Source: Ignavibacteria bacterium
GTDB lineage: Bacteria; Bacteroidota; Ignavibacteria; Kapaibacteriales; UBA2268
Assembly: GCA_026416955.1 (NCBI GenBank)
Contig: JAOAEE010000046.1
Location: forward strand, 1 to 49,899
Reading direction: 5' to 3'
Length of the DNA stretch: 49,899 nucleotides
Of the stretch, positions 10,457-19,890 are shown piece by piece (the stretch's first letter is position 1; every line of letters starts with the position of its first letter). The position numbers and the translations under genes are program-made. The notes under the pieces were generated by a model, which was given only the letters and a program-made list of their open reading frames with translations, ran no database searches and was not told the DNA's origin.

Positions 10457-11236
10457 TCACAATATTATTTGTAAGCCGTCGTAGGAAAGGTGAATATTGT
10501 TTGGAAGTTCCTTTTCGCATTTGGAATGAAGAATTTGGTGGGCAATATGAATAAAGTAGGTGGTTCGAGCTTTGATAACTTTTGCAACACGGATTGCCTC
10601 TTCTAAATTATAATGGGTGGAATGTTTATCGTATCGTAGTGCGTCCAAAATTAAGTAATCCAAACCCTTCATTTTCTTGATTGTTTCTTGGGGTATATGA
10701 TTTGTATCGGTGCAATAAGCCAAGTTCCCTATTCTGAAACCAAGAACTAGCATCTTCCCGTGAAAAAGTTTTAATGGTTCGAATCGGATGTTACCAATTT
10801 GAAAAGGTTCTGTATCTATTTCATTCAATACAAGTTCGGGCAACCCCCCACCAATTTGTTCTGGTTCTTCAAAAATATAGAAAAAAGTCCTCTTTATTCT
10901 ATTCAAAGTTGGTGCATTTGCAAAAATTTGGACTGGTTTCTTTGTAGTATAATTATATGCACGCAAATCGTCGAGCCCGCCTATATGGTCGAAATGTGCA
11001 TGGGTGAAAACCACAGCATCAAGTTTTTCCACATTATACGTAAGCATTTGTTGGCGAAAGTCTGGGGTTGTATCGATAACAACGCTTGTAGTGTCCGATT
11101 GGACAAGTAAGGATGTTCTTAATCGCTTATCGCGTGGGTCGGTCGACAAACAAGTTGGGCATTTGCAAGAAATAGTTGGTACTCCGGATGATGTCCCGCT
11201 ACCAAGAATTGTAAATCTTAATTTATTGTCAGACAT
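10457..11236 (-). CDS. PhnP-like metallo-beta-lactamase-fold hydrolase
   Basis: 259 residues from the ATG at 11236; the longer frame upstream lies inside lipA and is not needed, because the fold begins at once with [14 protein letters not shown]. The metal-binding motif is [15 protein letters not shown] (His79, His81, Asp83, His84), followed by FHGK and the CTDTN aspartate segment. An early C-x-C-x2-C cluster (Cys24, Cys26, Cys29) matches the structural zinc site of the PhnP/PqqB-type subfamily, which hydrolyses phosphodiesters such as cyclic phosphates. The start codon lies 8 nt inside lipA, so translation is probably coupled to lipoyl synthase. The true substrate is unknown; cytoplasmic, because no signal peptide is present. 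Confidence 0.88.
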   Translation of the reverse strand: MSDNKLRFTILGSGTSSGVPTISCKCPTCLSTDPRDKRLRTSLLVQSDTTSVVIDTTPDFRQQMLTYNVEKLDAVVFTHAHFDHIGGLDDLRAYNYTTKKPVQIFANAPTLNRIKRTFFYIFEEPEQIGGGLPELVLNEIDTEPFQIGNIRFEPLKLFHGKMLVLGFRIGNLAYCTDTNHIPQETIKKMKGLDYLILDALRYDKHSTHYNLEEAIRVAKVIKARTTYFIHIAHQILHSKCEKELPNNIHLSYDGLQIIL

Positions 11237-12110
11237 GACTTTCGGCGTGATAGGAACTACGGACAAGTGGTCCGGATTCAACGTGGCGGAACCCCATTTG
11301 AATACCAATTTTGCGATATTCAGCAAATTCTTCTGGGGTAACGAAGCGGTCTACTGGTAAATGTTTGGGAGTAGGTTGCAAATATTGTCCAACAGTAAAA
11401 ATATCAACCCCAACGGCGCGTAAATCTTTCATAACTTCGACCACTTCGTCGAAAGTTTCGCCAATACCAACCATCATTCCAGTTTTTGTAATAAAACCTT
11501 TTGTTTTTGAATATTCCAAAACTTTTAAAGAACGCTCGTATTTTGCTTGGGGGCGTACGATACGATACAGACGAGGTACAGTTTCTACATTGTGGTTCAG
11601 AATATTTGGCCTTGAATCCAAAACTCTTTGCAAACACTCCAAATCGCCCTTAAAATCTGGAATAAGGACTTCAATCGAGACTTTTGGGTTCAAACGACGT
11701 ACTTCTTCGACAGTTTTTGCCCAAATGATTGAGCCTTGGTCGGGCAACTCATCACGATTAACGGATGTGATAACAACGTGTGTGATACCCATTTGCTGGA
11801 CAGCAAGAGCAACTTTCAAAGGCTCTTCCGGGTCGATAGGTTCGGGCCGACCAGTTTTGATAGCACAAAAGCCGCAAGAGCGAGTGCATATTTCACCTAA
11901 AATCAAAAAAGTAGCAGTACCGCGTCCCCAACACTCGCCAATATTTGGACAATGGGCTTCTTCGCAAACAGTGTGCAAAGTTTTGGAACGCATCATTCTT
12001 TTCAGATTGGCAAAAGTCTCGCCCCCGGGAGCACGAACTTTCAACCATTCTGGCCTTCGGGAAAGTGCTTTTTTTTCGTTACTTTCTACAAAGTAATCTA
12101 TTTTGTGCAT
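11229..12110 (-). CDS. lipA: Lipoyl synthase (radical SAM)
   Basis: 293 residues, normal for LipA. It inserts two sulfur atoms into protein-bound octanoyl groups to make the lipoyl cofactor of 2-oxoacid dehydrogenases and the glycine cleavage system. Both iron-sulfur clusters are visible: the auxiliary one as C-x4-C-x5-C (Cys49, Cys54, Cys60) and the radical SAM one as C-x3-C-x2-C (Cys75, Cys79, Cys82, in CTRSCGFC). The C-terminal RSSYHA at 284-289 supplies the serine ligand to the auxiliary cluster. The ATG at 12110 follows an AGGA ribosome site and lies 4 nt after the sigma-factor stop. It overlaps the downstream metallohydrolase by 8 nt. No lipB is visible in this window. Confidence 0.97.
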   Translation of the reverse strand: MHKIDYFVESNEKKALSRRPEWLKVRAPGGETFANLKRMMRSKTLHTVCEEAHCPNIGECWGRGTATFLILGEICTRSCGFCAIKTGRPEPIDPEEPLKVALAVQQMGITHVVITSVNRDELPDQGSIIWAKTVEEVRRLNPKVSIEVLIPDFKGDLECLQRVLDSRPNILNHNVETVPRLYRIVRPQAKYERSLKVLEYSKTKGFITKTGMMVGIGETFDEVVEVMKDLRAVGVDIFTVGQYLQPTPKHLPVDRFVTPEEFAEYRKIGIQMGFRHVESGPLVRSSYHAESHV

Positions 12111-12114
12111 TTGA

Positions 12115-12975
12115 TTATCCTAAATAAGACTTAAGCGATTGGCAGCGATTAGAGTGCCGTAGTCTTCGAATTGCTTTCTCTTTGATTTGACGAACACGTT
12201 CTCGGGTTAGATTGAACTTTTCCCCAATTTCTTCAAGTGTAAGTTGTGGTGTTCCAATACCATAGAATAAACGAATAACTTCGGCTTCCCTTTCTGGAAG
12301 TGTTGTAAGCAAGCTTTCGATTTCAATTCGTAAGGATTCTTGCATAAGTTGGTGGTCGGGGGCTGGTTGTTGGTCATTTGGAATTACGTCGAGAAGTCTG
12401 TTGTCTTCGTTCTGCGGTAATGGTTGGTCGACAGATAGGTGGCGACCGGCAATTTTAATTGTTTCGTGAATATCGGCAACTGTCATATCTAGTTGTTCAG
12501 CCAGTTCGCTTGCAGTAGGTTCACGCTCGAACTTTTGTTCCAGCTCGCTGAATTTTTTTCCTATCTTGTTTAAAGCACCAACTCGATTTAATGGTAATCG
12601 AACAATTCTCGATTGTTCAGCAAGTGCTTGCAATATGGATTGTCGTATCCACCATACTGCATAGGAAATAAATTTAAACCCCTTAGTTTCGTCGAAACGG
12701 GTTGCAGCCTTAATCAAGCCAAGATTACCTTCATTAATTAAATCACCCAAAGTAAGCCCTTGATTTTGATATTGTTTTGCTACGGAGACAACAAATCGAA
12801 GATTGGCTTTTACAAGCCTTTCCAATGCTTTTTGGCCTTCTGTGCCGCCTTTTTTGATTTTCTTTGCCAATTCAACTTCTTCTTCGGGCGACAATAATTC
12901 GTACTTCCCTATCTCTTGTAAATACTTATCTAATGATTGACTTTCTCTGTTAGTATATTGTTTAGTAATTCTCAT
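12115..12975 (-). CDS. rpoD: Principal RNA polymerase sigma factor (short sigma-70 / RpoD type)
   Basis: 286 residues from the ATG at 12975 ([12 protein letters not shown]), the usual N-terminus of Bacteroidota primary sigma factors; ten upstream codons of the open frame are left out. Region 1.2 ([15 protein letters not shown]) comes first, with no region 1.1. Region 2 follows ([27 protein letters not shown]), then region 3, and region 4 with its helix-turn-helix ([24 protein letters not shown]). Such factors recognise the TTTG / TAnnTTTG promoters seen elsewhere in this window. A near-match -7 box lies 22 nt before the start, suggesting it has its own promoter besides read-through from the S41 protease gene 68 nt upstream. 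lipA follows after 4 nt. Confidence 0.96.
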   Translation of the reverse strand: MRITKQYTNRESQSLDKYLQEIGKYELLSPEEEVELAKKIKKGGTEGQKALERLVKANLRFVVSVAKQYQNQGLTLGDLINEGNLGLIKAATRFDETKGFKFISYAVWWIRQSILQALAEQSRIVRLPLNRVGALNKIGKKFSELEQKFEREPTASELAEQLDMTVADIHETIKIAGRHLSVDQPLPQNEDNRLLDVIPNDQQPAPDHQLMQESLRIEIESLLTTLPEREAEVIRLFYGIGTPQLTLEEIGEKFNLTRERVRQIKEKAIRRLRHSNRCQSLKSYLG

Positions 12976-12997
12976 AAACAGTAACCTTTGTTTTAGA

Positions 12998-13005
12998 CAA
13001 ATCAA
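12998..13005 (-). promoter_or_regulatory. Possible -7 box of the sigma-factor gene
   Basis: On the minus strand the sequence is TTGATTTG, seven of eight matches to TAnnTTTG, 22 nt before the sigma-factor ATG. The spacing equals that of the exact boxes found before other genes here. No -33 TTG is seen at the right distance. Confidence 0.3.
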
Positions 13006-13043
13006 GGTAAAAAACGAATGAAAATTTTTTATATTTTAGTTTT

Positions 13044-14852
13044 TTAATTTCCAACAATTTTGAAATACTTGTTTTTATCCTTCAACAACTCTACACTTTT
13101 CTTAAAGTTGATATCTTCTTGCAAAATATAGAATCTAAATTCCTCAAAACTTACTAATCTTCTTTGGATTTCGCTTCGAAGAGCTTCTAAAATTTTTTTC
13201 TCGTTCTCTTTGACTAAAATATCAATTGGTCTGTGCAATTCTTTTTCGATTTCCTTAAGTTTCTTTTCTATCTTTGGATTTTTCTTTTGACTTTGCAATT
13301 TTTTTATGACTGTTTCAAGTTCTTTTTCTTCTTCGGACTTAAAATCTATTCCTTTCTTAATCAAGTAGTTGATAAAGGAATTCAAAAGTTTTTGGGAATT
13401 GGAAATCAGCTCTTTATCGAGTGTTTTAGTATTTTCAAGGTAGGAAACAAAAAGTGTAAACAATTGCTTAGAATATAGAAAATTAACGAACGGGTCTCCT
13501 TCTTTTTCGGTAATAATTACATCGGGTTGAATTCCTTTCGACTCTTTAACAATTCTCCCATTGCGAGTATAAAATATTGTGTCCATTGTATAAAGTCTTC
13601 CTATTTTTCCACTTGTTGTCGAGCCGAAACGGTTGCGATGTATGCTTCTTCCCGAAGGTGTAAAATACTTCGATGTCGTTACTTTGATATAGGAATTATG
13701 AGGAAGAACGGCAACGCTTTGGATAATTCCTTTGCCAAAGGTTTGTTCGCCAACAATTACTCCACGGTCGTTATCTTGAATTGCACCAGCAACAACTTCG
13801 CTAGCACTTGCAGTTCCTCTGTTGACAATTACTACAAGTGGAGTTGAAGTATCCAAAGGAGCAAGAACAGCCTTGTATTCTTTTGCTTCTTCTTCGAGGC
13901 GACCACGAGTGGACACAATTTTTGCACCCGACGGAAGGAACATTTCGCATAATTGTATTGCCGATTCCAATGTTCCGCCGGGATTGTCTCGCAAGTCGAT
14001 TATTATCCCTTTCTTTTCTTTCGAAGAAAATTTATTGTATTTTTCCATTAAACTACGAACAGATTGGGGCATTTCTGGCGAAAAATGTTCAATGTTTATA
14101 TAAAGAACCTTGCCACCATCTACATCAAAAATCTTATGATATGAAACATCTGGTATTTCGATTTTTCGCCTTATTGTTGTTATTCTAACCAAAGTGTCGA
14201 CACCTTCTCTTTCGACTGTTATTTCAATAGAAGAATTTTCTTTGCCAGAAGTGTATCTCTTCAAAGTATCCAAATTTGCTGGCAACTTGATTTTGTCTAT
14301 TGCAACAATTTTGTCGCCAATTTTCAATTGCGATAAATCCTTTGCCAACGAGTCGATAAAATCTACAACAATTAAAGAAGAATCAACAACAGAAACTACA
14401 ATCCCAAGCCCAACGTATTCTTTGTTGCTCACAACTTCGTTCAGTTCACCTTCGTCGGAAAAGAAATTTGTATAAGGGTCTAACTGCATAGTTACACCGT
14501 CGAGCGCAAACTTCACTAATTCCATTGGACTAAGTTCAACGACATAACTTTTAAGCAATTCTCGAATTGCTGCACCAAAAATATCGAAGGCTTTAACAAT
14601 TTCGAAATAAAGCGAATCGCTTGATTCACCTTCTTCTGCTCTTGGTAAAGATTGTAAGTATTTTATTAACTCTTCTAAATCAAAATTGTCTTCGTTCAGT
14701 GTATCGATTTCGATATCTTCTTCGGTTGTATCTTCTTGAAAATTGAAAGCGAAAGCAAGAGAATTTTCTTGGCGAGAATTTACAATTGGATTCGAAAAAA
14801 ATAAAAAAATGAGAACAAATAGTATGTTCAAGGATTTTGGAAAAACGTTCAT
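13044..14852 (-). CDS. S41 family C-terminal processing peptidase (Prc/CtpA-like)
   Basis: 602 residues. A signal peptide or N-terminal anchor (~7-25) points to the periplasm. A PDZ domain (~150-215, from EYVGLGIVVS to IGDKIVAIDKIKLP) precedes the S41 catalytic domain (~235-430), which has LRDNPGGTLESA, the nucleophile segment GTASASE and, about 23-25 residues later, the general-base lysine in GEQTFGKG. A charged, coiled C-terminal tail of ~130 residues extends beyond the peptidase core, as in many Bacteroidota CtpA proteins. The family trims proteins at nonpolar C-termini and acts on lipoproteins and murein-hydrolase regulators. The gene begins 11 nt after glyS, so it is likely co-transcribed with it; the functional link is not obvious. 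Confidence 0.94.
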   Translation of the reverse strand: MNVFPKSLNILFVLIFLFFSNPIVNSRQENSLAFAFNFQEDTTEEDIEIDTLNEDNFDLEELIKYLQSLPRAEEGESSDSLYFEIVKAFDIFGAAIRELLKSYVVELSPMELVKFALDGVTMQLDPYTNFFSDEGELNEVVSNKEYVGLGIVVSVVDSSLIVVDFIDSLAKDLSQLKIGDKIVAIDKIKLPANLDTLKRYTSGKENSSIEITVEREGVDTLVRITTIRRKIEIPDVSYHKIFDVDGGKVLYINIEHFSPEMPQSVRSLMEKYNKFSSKEKKGIIIDLRDNPGGTLESAIQLCEMFLPSGAKIVSTRGRLEEEAKEYKAVLAPLDTSTPLVVIVNRGTASASEVVAGAIQDNDRGVIVGEQTFGKGIIQSVAVLPHNSYIKVTTSKYFTPSGRSIHRNRFGSTTSGKIGRLYTMDTIFYTRNGRIVKESKGIQPDVIITEKEGDPFVNFLYSKQLFTLFVSYLENTKTLDKELISNSQKLLNSFINYLIKKGIDFKSEEEKELETVIKKLQSQKKNPKIEKKLKEIEKELHRPIDILVKENEKKILEALRSEIQRRLVSFEEFRFYILQEDINFKKSVELLKDKNKYFKIVGN

Positions 14853-14863
14853 AAAATTTATTC

Positions 14864-16285
14864 TTAAATAATCAAATTATCTTTTAAATAAGTAATAATA
14901 TTATCGACATTTATGCGAATTTGCTTCATTGTATCTCTATCCCTAATTGTAACAGTATTGTCGGCAAGACTTTGACCATCGACAGTAATGCAGAAAGGTG
15001 TACCTATTTCGTCTTGACGGCGGTATCTACGCCCAATAGCACCAGAATCGTCATACATTGCTTTGAAATGTTTTTGAACATCTTTATAAATTTTCAATGC
15101 GAGTTCTGGCATACCATCCTTGTTTACCAAGGGAAAAACTGCAACCTTGATAGGAGCAAACCTTGGGTCGAAACGCAAAACGGTTCGTTTTTCCAAATCC
15201 CCTTTTTCGGTAGGAGCCATATCCTCGTCGTAAGCATTGCAAAGCAGGGCCATAGCAGTGCGTGTTACCCCACCGCTTGTTTCAACAACATAAGGGATAT
15301 AGCGTTCGTTTGTTGTTGGGTCGAAGTATTCCAACTTTTTGCCACTATATTCTTGGTGGTTTCGCAAATCATAATCTGTTCGAGAATGTATTCCTTCAAT
15401 TTCGCCCCAGCCGAATGGGAAAAGATATTCTATATCGACCGCACGGTTTGCATAGTGGGCAAGTTTTTCGTGAACTTTAAATCGCAAAGTTTCTTTCTTG
15501 AACCCAAGAGAAAGATACCACTCGTATCGCTCGTTCATCCAATAATCAAACCATTCATTTTCGGTTCCCGGTTTGACGAAATATTGCATTTCCATTTGTT
15601 CGAACTCGCGTGTGCGAAACAGAAAATTTTTTGTATTAATTTCATTTCGAAAAGCTTTTCCAATTTGTGCTATACCAAAAGGAATTTTCTGGCGTGCAGT
15701 TTCGAGCACATTCTTAAAATTGACATAAATACCTTGGGCAGTTTCTGGTCGCAAATACACAACGCTCGAAGCGTCTTCGACAGCCCCAATAAATGTTTTG
15801 AACATTAGGTTGAAATATCTAACCTCTGTCCATTCTGTAGTTCCGCTAACCGGGTCTGGAATCTTATACTCAACAATTATATCGTAGTAGTCCGATGGTT
15901 TGCTTGCAGAAGAAAGTTTAGCTTCGATCTCGTTGGCAAGTTCGGTTTTATTTTTGTTTCTTAGCCTTTCGATATACTCTTCAATTAGGTTGTCGGCACG
16001 GTAGCGTGCTTTACTTATTTTATTATCAATCATTGGGTCTGTAAATTGAGCAACGTGCCCGCTTGCTTCCCAAACTTTTGGGTGCATAAGAATAGAAGCG
16101 TCTATACCTTCGATATCTTCTCGGTAGGTCATCGACTTCCACCATATCTCCTTTAAATTCCGCAGCAGTTCAACTCCAAGCGGACCAAAATCCCAACAAC
16201 CATTCAATCCACCGTAAATTTCGGACGACTGAAAAATAAATCCACGCCTTTTTGCAAGCGATATAAGGGTTTCGAGCTTTACCAT
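14864..16285 (-). CDS. glyS: Glycyl-tRNA synthetase, dimeric (alpha2) type
   Basis: 473 residues from the ATG at 16285 (MVKLETLISLAKRRGF); the open frame begins two codons earlier with GTG. It charges tRNA-Gly with glycine. It is the single-chain homodimeric class II enzyme, not the two-subunit GlyQ/GlyS form: IYGGLNGCWDFGPLG near residue 25, motif 2 as FRNEI followed by RTREFEQMEMQ, motif 3 near GGVTRTAMALLCNAY, and a C-terminal anticodon-binding domain (~375-473) with RYRRQDEIGTPFC. It leads a minus-strand operon with the S41 protease 11 nt downstream. An exact TAATTTTG box lies 20 nt before the start. Confidence 0.97.
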   Translation of the reverse strand: MVKLETLISLAKRRGFIFQSSEIYGGLNGCWDFGPLGVELLRNLKEIWWKSMTYREDIEGIDASILMHPKVWEASGHVAQFTDPMIDNKISKARYRADNLIEEYIERLRNKNKTELANEIEAKLSSASKPSDYYDIIVEYKIPDPVSGTTEWTEVRYFNLMFKTFIGAVEDASSVVYLRPETAQGIYVNFKNVLETARQKIPFGIAQIGKAFRNEINTKNFLFRTREFEQMEMQYFVKPGTENEWFDYWMNERYEWYLSLGFKKETLRFKVHEKLAHYANRAVDIEYLFPFGWGEIEGIHSRTDYDLRNHQEYSGKKLEYFDPTTNERYIPYVVETSGGVTRTAMALLCNAYDEDMAPTEKGDLEKRTVLRFDPRFAPIKVAVFPLVNKDGMPELALKIYKDVQKHFKAMYDDSGAIGRRYRRQDEIGTPFCITVDGQSLADNTVTIRDRDTMKQIRINVDNIITYLKDNLII

Positions 16286-16305
16286 TTGCACACTTTAAAA
16301 AAACA

Positions 16306-16313
16306 CAAAATTA
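16306..16313 (-). promoter_or_regulatory. -7 promoter box of glyS
   Basis: TAATTTTG on the minus strand is an exact match to TAnnTTTG, 20 nt before the glyS ATG. No TTG occurs 19 bp upstream, so the -33 element is weak or absent. Confidence 0.45.
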
Positions 16314-16553
16314 CGAAATCCAATTTAATGAATATTTATTCCTTCCTTTTCCTTTACCTCAATAAAATTTCTACCAATTGCGATAAAATCGACCAAGCAC
16401 AAATTTTACTTTCGTCTTTCGTATTCGATTTTTAATACTCAAAAATAGCTAACAAAGAATTAAAAAAACAAACTGTATGAAAAAAATTACAAAGGGAAAA
16501 TAACTTCAACAAGTAGTAGGCATCTACAGGAGTTGAGCAAGTAGGTTTTTTTT

Positions 16554-18212
16554 CTAAATTTCTTTGCGCAAGCGAGCAATAGGAATTTTCATCTGTTCTC
16601 GATATTTTGCAACTGTACGGCGAGCAACATTGTATCCACGCTTTTTAAGTTCCTCGACAATCTTTTCATCGCTATATGGATTATCTTTCGGCTCGTTGTC
16701 GATGATATCTTTAATTACTTGCTTAATAACTTTGGTGGATACTTCCTCGCCATCATCAGTCGGAAGCGACTCGCTGAAGAAATACTTCAATTCGAAAGTT
16801 CCAAACTCGGTTTGAACAAATTTATTATTTACAATTCGGCAAACAGTTGCAACATCCAAGCCGGTATCTTCGGCAATGTCTTTGTATATTAAAGGTTTAA
16901 GTGCCGATGGACCTTGAACGAAAAACGCTTTTTGCCTTGCAGCAATAGCCGTCATCACTTTCAACATTGTTGTCTTTCGCTGTGCAAGGGCTTGAAGAAG
17001 GAACTTAGCATCGTCGTATTTTGCTTTTAACCATTCACGAGTTTCTTTGTCCTTTTTATTCAAAGCAACATCCTTTCGCATTTGCTCATAGGTTTTGTTA
17101 ATTCGCAAGGCAGGAATTGTACTTTCGTTTAATATTACCATCAATTCACCGGTTTCTTGGTCTTTTTCGATGAAAAAATCTGGAATAACAGTATTTAATT
17201 CTGGATGAGTATCGTCTATTCCGGGTTTTGGATTTAACTTTCTTATGAATTCAAAAGCAAGTTTAATATCTTCTTGGTTCCAACCAAACTTTCGTTGAAT
17301 TGTTTGAAAATGCTTTTTCGAAAATTCTTCGTATGCTTCAGTAAGAATTTTATATGCTTGCATTTTACCCGGAGTATCGTCGGGAATTGCTTTGGTTTGA
17401 GCTATCAAGCATTCTTGAAGATTTCTTGAAGCTACACCGGGCGGGTCGAGGTTTTGTATGATTTTCAAAACCCTCTCTGCATCTTGAAGAGTTACCGGGG
17501 TAAGAAATTTTTTCTCTCCTTTTGTTGCAACATTGTTCAAAGCCAGTTCTACACTAATTTTTGCCTCGGGTTGCACTGCAAATTGGACTGCTGGATTTTC
17601 TGTGTTTACGTCGACCAATTCGGTCCGACCTTGTTCAAGATTATATTCAAGAATTAGGTTGTTTGTATCGTCGACTATTTCTTCTAATGGGGTTCGCAGA
17701 TACCCATCGGAATCGACATTGCCTAGTATTTGTTCTCCGAGCAACAATTCTTCTTCGCGAAGTGGAAGCATACGAAATTGTTGAATCATTTCTTGAATAA
17801 AGGAAACTGTCTGTTTTATGGGAAAGGGTTCTTGGTCCTCGTCTTCGTAACCATCGACAATAGATTTGCGTGTTAGTACCTCGTCTTCTTGCCAAATTTT
17901 GCGATAGATATCGAAGGGGTCTCGTGCTTCGTCAATCAATGGTTCCGAAGGTTGATACTCAATTATTTCAGTAGGTTCGGACGACCCTAAAGGTTGTTCA
18001 CTCTCTTGTTCACTTTCGATATCGATGGTTTCATACTCTAAACTATCGGGGGAATCGACAGCTTCAAGGAGAGGATTTTCTTGTAATTCTTCTTCTATTT
18101 TCTGTTCCAATTGTTGCAAAGGCATTTGCAAAAGTTTCAAATATTGAATTTGCTGTGGTGTAAGTGTTTGTGTTACGGTAATAGTTGTAGTAATTGTCGG
18201 TTTCATACTCAT
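16554..18212 (-). CDS. rpoN: RNA polymerase sigma-54 factor
   Basis: 552 residues. It directs polymerase to -24/-12 promoters and needs an AAA+ activator. The Gln/Leu-rich region I is clear (LTPQQIQYLKLLQMPLQQLE), followed by an acidic region II (~60-150), the core-binding domain (~210-370), the helix-turn-helix (~430-470, LIYKDIAEDTGLDVATVCR) and, at 530-539, the signature RpoN box ARRTVAKYRE. Start: ATG at 18212 makes a 4-nt ATGA overlap with the preceding DUF3109 gene; a second ATG two codons on (18206) has a better-spaced GGGGGA ribosome site, so either could be used. No enhancer-binding activator is visible nearby. Confidence 0.96.
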   Translation of the reverse strand: MSMKPTITTTITVTQTLTPQQIQYLKLLQMPLQQLEQKIEEELQENPLLEAVDSPDSLEYETIDIESEQESEQPLGSSEPTEIIEYQPSEPLIDEARDPFDIYRKIWQEDEVLTRKSIVDGYEDEDQEPFPIKQTVSFIQEMIQQFRMLPLREEELLLGEQILGNVDSDGYLRTPLEEIVDDTNNLILEYNLEQGRTELVDVNTENPAVQFAVQPEAKISVELALNNVATKGEKKFLTPVTLQDAERVLKIIQNLDPPGVASRNLQECLIAQTKAIPDDTPGKMQAYKILTEAYEEFSKKHFQTIQRKFGWNQEDIKLAFEFIRKLNPKPGIDDTHPELNTVIPDFFIEKDQETGELMVILNESTIPALRINKTYEQMRKDVALNKKDKETREWLKAKYDDAKFLLQALAQRKTTMLKVMTAIAARQKAFFVQGPSALKPLIYKDIAEDTGLDVATVCRIVNNKFVQTEFGTFELKYFFSESLPTDDGEEVSTKVIKQVIKDIIDNEPKDNPYSDEKIVEELKKRGYNVARRTVAKYREQMKIPIARLRKEI

Positions 18213-18796
18213 CCCCCAGATTTTGGAAACTCATTTGTATTGACACAAATCTCCTTTTCGACAAGGGTTTTGTACCATCGTTCACCAAATCTTCGTATCA
18301 AGGCATCTTTTAATGTTTCGAACAAACGAACTTGCTGTTGCATTCCATTTTCTATTGCTACTTTGCATTCCGGTATTTTCACGTAAACTAATTCAGATAT
18401 GAAAAAAGAATATTCTCTTAATGGAAACAAGTGGCAAGAAATTGGTTTACGAAAATTTATTTTCCCTTGATGAAAGCATTTCTCTATCGAGCAACGGGCA
18501 ATTCCATCTTCGAAATAGACAAAGACACATTCACGATTTGCAACAACATTTGTGTAGTAGTTCCCATTCCGTTTTACCCACCAACCCTCTTGAAGAATAA
18601 CTTTTTTCGACTTTTCTGGTAACAATTCCCAGACTATTGGAACAATAGAATCTATTAGATTAATTTCGTTGTGTTTCAATGGAGCACCTAACTCGCCTTC
18701 GATGAAGCAGCAAGCGCCCTTGCATCGGGAAACATCGCAAGCAAAGGGGGACAACATATCTTTTGAACTGAAAACAACACCTTCGAGCACTGGCAT
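18209..18796 (-). CDS. DUF3109 family cysteine-cluster protein
   Basis: 195 residues from the ATG at 18796 (MPVLEGVVFSS); two codons earlier there is only a TTG. The DUF3109 pattern is visible: CDVSRCKGACCFIEGELGAP near residues 20-40, then ECVF, ARCSIEKC and PISCHLFPLR (~95-150). These resemble the YkgJ-type zinc/iron-binding cysteine cluster. Function is not established for the family. It is often next to rpoN in this group as far as I recall, and here it overlaps rpoN by 4 nt, so they are translated together. An exact -7 box lies 24 nt before its start. Confidence 0.85.
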   Translation of the reverse strand: MPVLEGVVFSSKDMLSPFACDVSRCKGACCFIEGELGAPLKHNEINLIDSIVPIVWELLPEKSKKVILQEGWWVKRNGNYYTNVVANRECVFVYFEDGIARCSIEKCFHQGKINFRKPISCHLFPLREYSFFISELVYVKIPECKVAIENGMQQQVRLFETLKDALIRRFGERWYKTLVEKEICVNTNEFPKSGG

Positions 18797-18820
18797 AATC
18801 AACTCTAATGTTTACCAATG

Positions 18821-18828
18821 CAAATTTA
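18821..18828 (-). promoter_or_regulatory. -7 promoter box of the DUF3109-rpoN operon
   Basis: TAAATTTG on the minus strand matches TAnnTTTG exactly, 24 nt before the DUF3109 ATG. A -33 TTG is not found at 19 bp. Confidence 0.4.
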
Positions 18829-18888
18829 AACAAAATGAGTTAATTTTGGTATAAAAATTGATAAAGAGGATAAACTTTTTCAAAAAAA

Positions 18889-19617
18889 TTAAACCAAGGC
18901 AAATTTTAAATTGAAAAATATACAATCTTCGCGCTTACAAGAACGATTGCGCAAAGAAAAGTTACATTTTGCCTCGGTAGTATTTAGTTTAATATTGTAA
19001 TTTTCCCTCAAAAACTCTACTGTTTCTTCGATAGCAATGTAAGTATCGCGTTTGCAACAGCGTGGGCTACCCAATTGTGCAATTCTTTGCAAACTTTTTC
19101 CTAAGATTAAATTTCCTTCATCCCAGGAAGTTTGCTCTTTCGGGTCGAGCCCTTTCCAAACAATCAAAAAAATCGAAGCCCCTAAGGCAGCACCACAAGT
19201 GCCAAGATGCCAAGAGCAAGTTGGAGCGCTTTGCATAGCAATATTCTCAGCAAGTTCTATCTTTGCTTCGAGCCCTTCTCTATCATTTGTTAAGTTAGCC
19301 AATACAGTAAGCAAAACAGCAGGAGTGATGAAATGGTGCTCGGGCCCGTGCATTTTTATCGCAGGAGATGCCATAATTTCCATTGCAAGAGCAATTGGGT
19401 CCGTTGCTTTCGACTTCAAACAAATGGTCTTAACTATCTGCTTTGCATCCAGATGCTTACACTCATCGCAAACATAATGGTTTTCGACACAAATTTCTTT
19501 GGCTAATTCCTTCTTATCGCAGAAAACACAAACCATCTCGTTGGGCTTTGACAAAGATTGCAAGTCGTTCCCGCAAAAAAGGCAAACATTTTCTTGCTCT
19601 ATTACTTGGTTTTCCAT
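18889..19617 (-). CDS. DUF5714 family cysteine-rich protein
   Basis: 242 residues with about 18 cysteines. Near the N-terminus a C-x2-C-x16-C-x2-C knuckle (CLFCG ... CVFCD) is followed by CVENHYVCDEC. The conserved core has MHGPEHHFITPAVLL, CSWHLGTCGAALGA and GSPRCCKRDTYIAI, and the tail has CNFSLRNRSCKREDC. I recognise it as DUF5714, a family without assigned chemistry that occurs widely in anaerobes; the cysteine and histidine clusters suggest metal or iron-sulfur binding. No signal peptide, so cytoplasmic. It ends 92 nt before the DUF3109 start on the same strand, and may be a separate transcript. Confidence 0.75.
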   Translation of the reverse strand: MENQVIEQENVCLFCGNDLQSLSKPNEMVCVFCDKKELAKEICVENHYVCDECKHLDAKQIVKTICLKSKATDPIALAMEIMASPAIKMHGPEHHFITPAVLLTVLANLTNDREGLEAKIELAENIAMQSAPTCSWHLGTCGAALGASIFLIVWKGLDPKEQTSWDEGNLILGKSLQRIAQLGSPRCCKRDTYIAIEETVEFLRENYNIKLNTTEAKCNFSLRNRSCKREDCIFFNLKFALV

Positions 19618-19853
19618 AACTTTTCCCAGAAAGATGTTTCAACAAACTGCATTTTACGAAAAATATTTGAACATTTAAACAATGAATTATCCTTTAGTTC
19701 TCCGAAAATTCCCAAAAACAAATTCCAAACTTTTCAATTTTATAATTTACGAAACAAAAAACTCCTTGCAAAAAATTCAAAAAGGAAACAAAATGTTATA
19801 AAACGAAAAAACTATCAGCAAAATTTTCAAAACTGAAGTTCTAAAAATTAGAT

Positions 19854-19890
19854 AGTTAAAAATGAGTAGTTAAAAATTTAAGTTAAAAAT
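19854..19890. repeat. Three near-regular copies of AGTTAAAAAT
   Basis: AGTTAAAAAT occurs at 19854-19863, 19868-19877 and 19881-19890, spaced 13-14 bp. The last copy overlaps the 3' end of ribD. The rest of the 265-bp gap between ribD and the DUF5714 gene is AT-rich without a credible gene. It is probably low-complexity expansion. Confidence 0.6.

Noticed and set aside
11311-12096. 261-residue open frame antisense to lipA
   Set aside because: lipA carries all cluster cysteines on the minus strand; the plus-strand frame is a shadow with Ser/Pro-rich low complexity.
14921-15808. 295-residue open frame antisense to glyS
   Set aside because: The glyS frame on the other strand is a complete, motif-rich synthetase; the antisense frame has no recognisable domain.
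19854-19890. Three AGTTAAAAAT copies as a regulatory iteron
   Set aside because: They are AT-only apart from one G, unevenly spaced and lie at the 3' end of ribD, not at a promoter.
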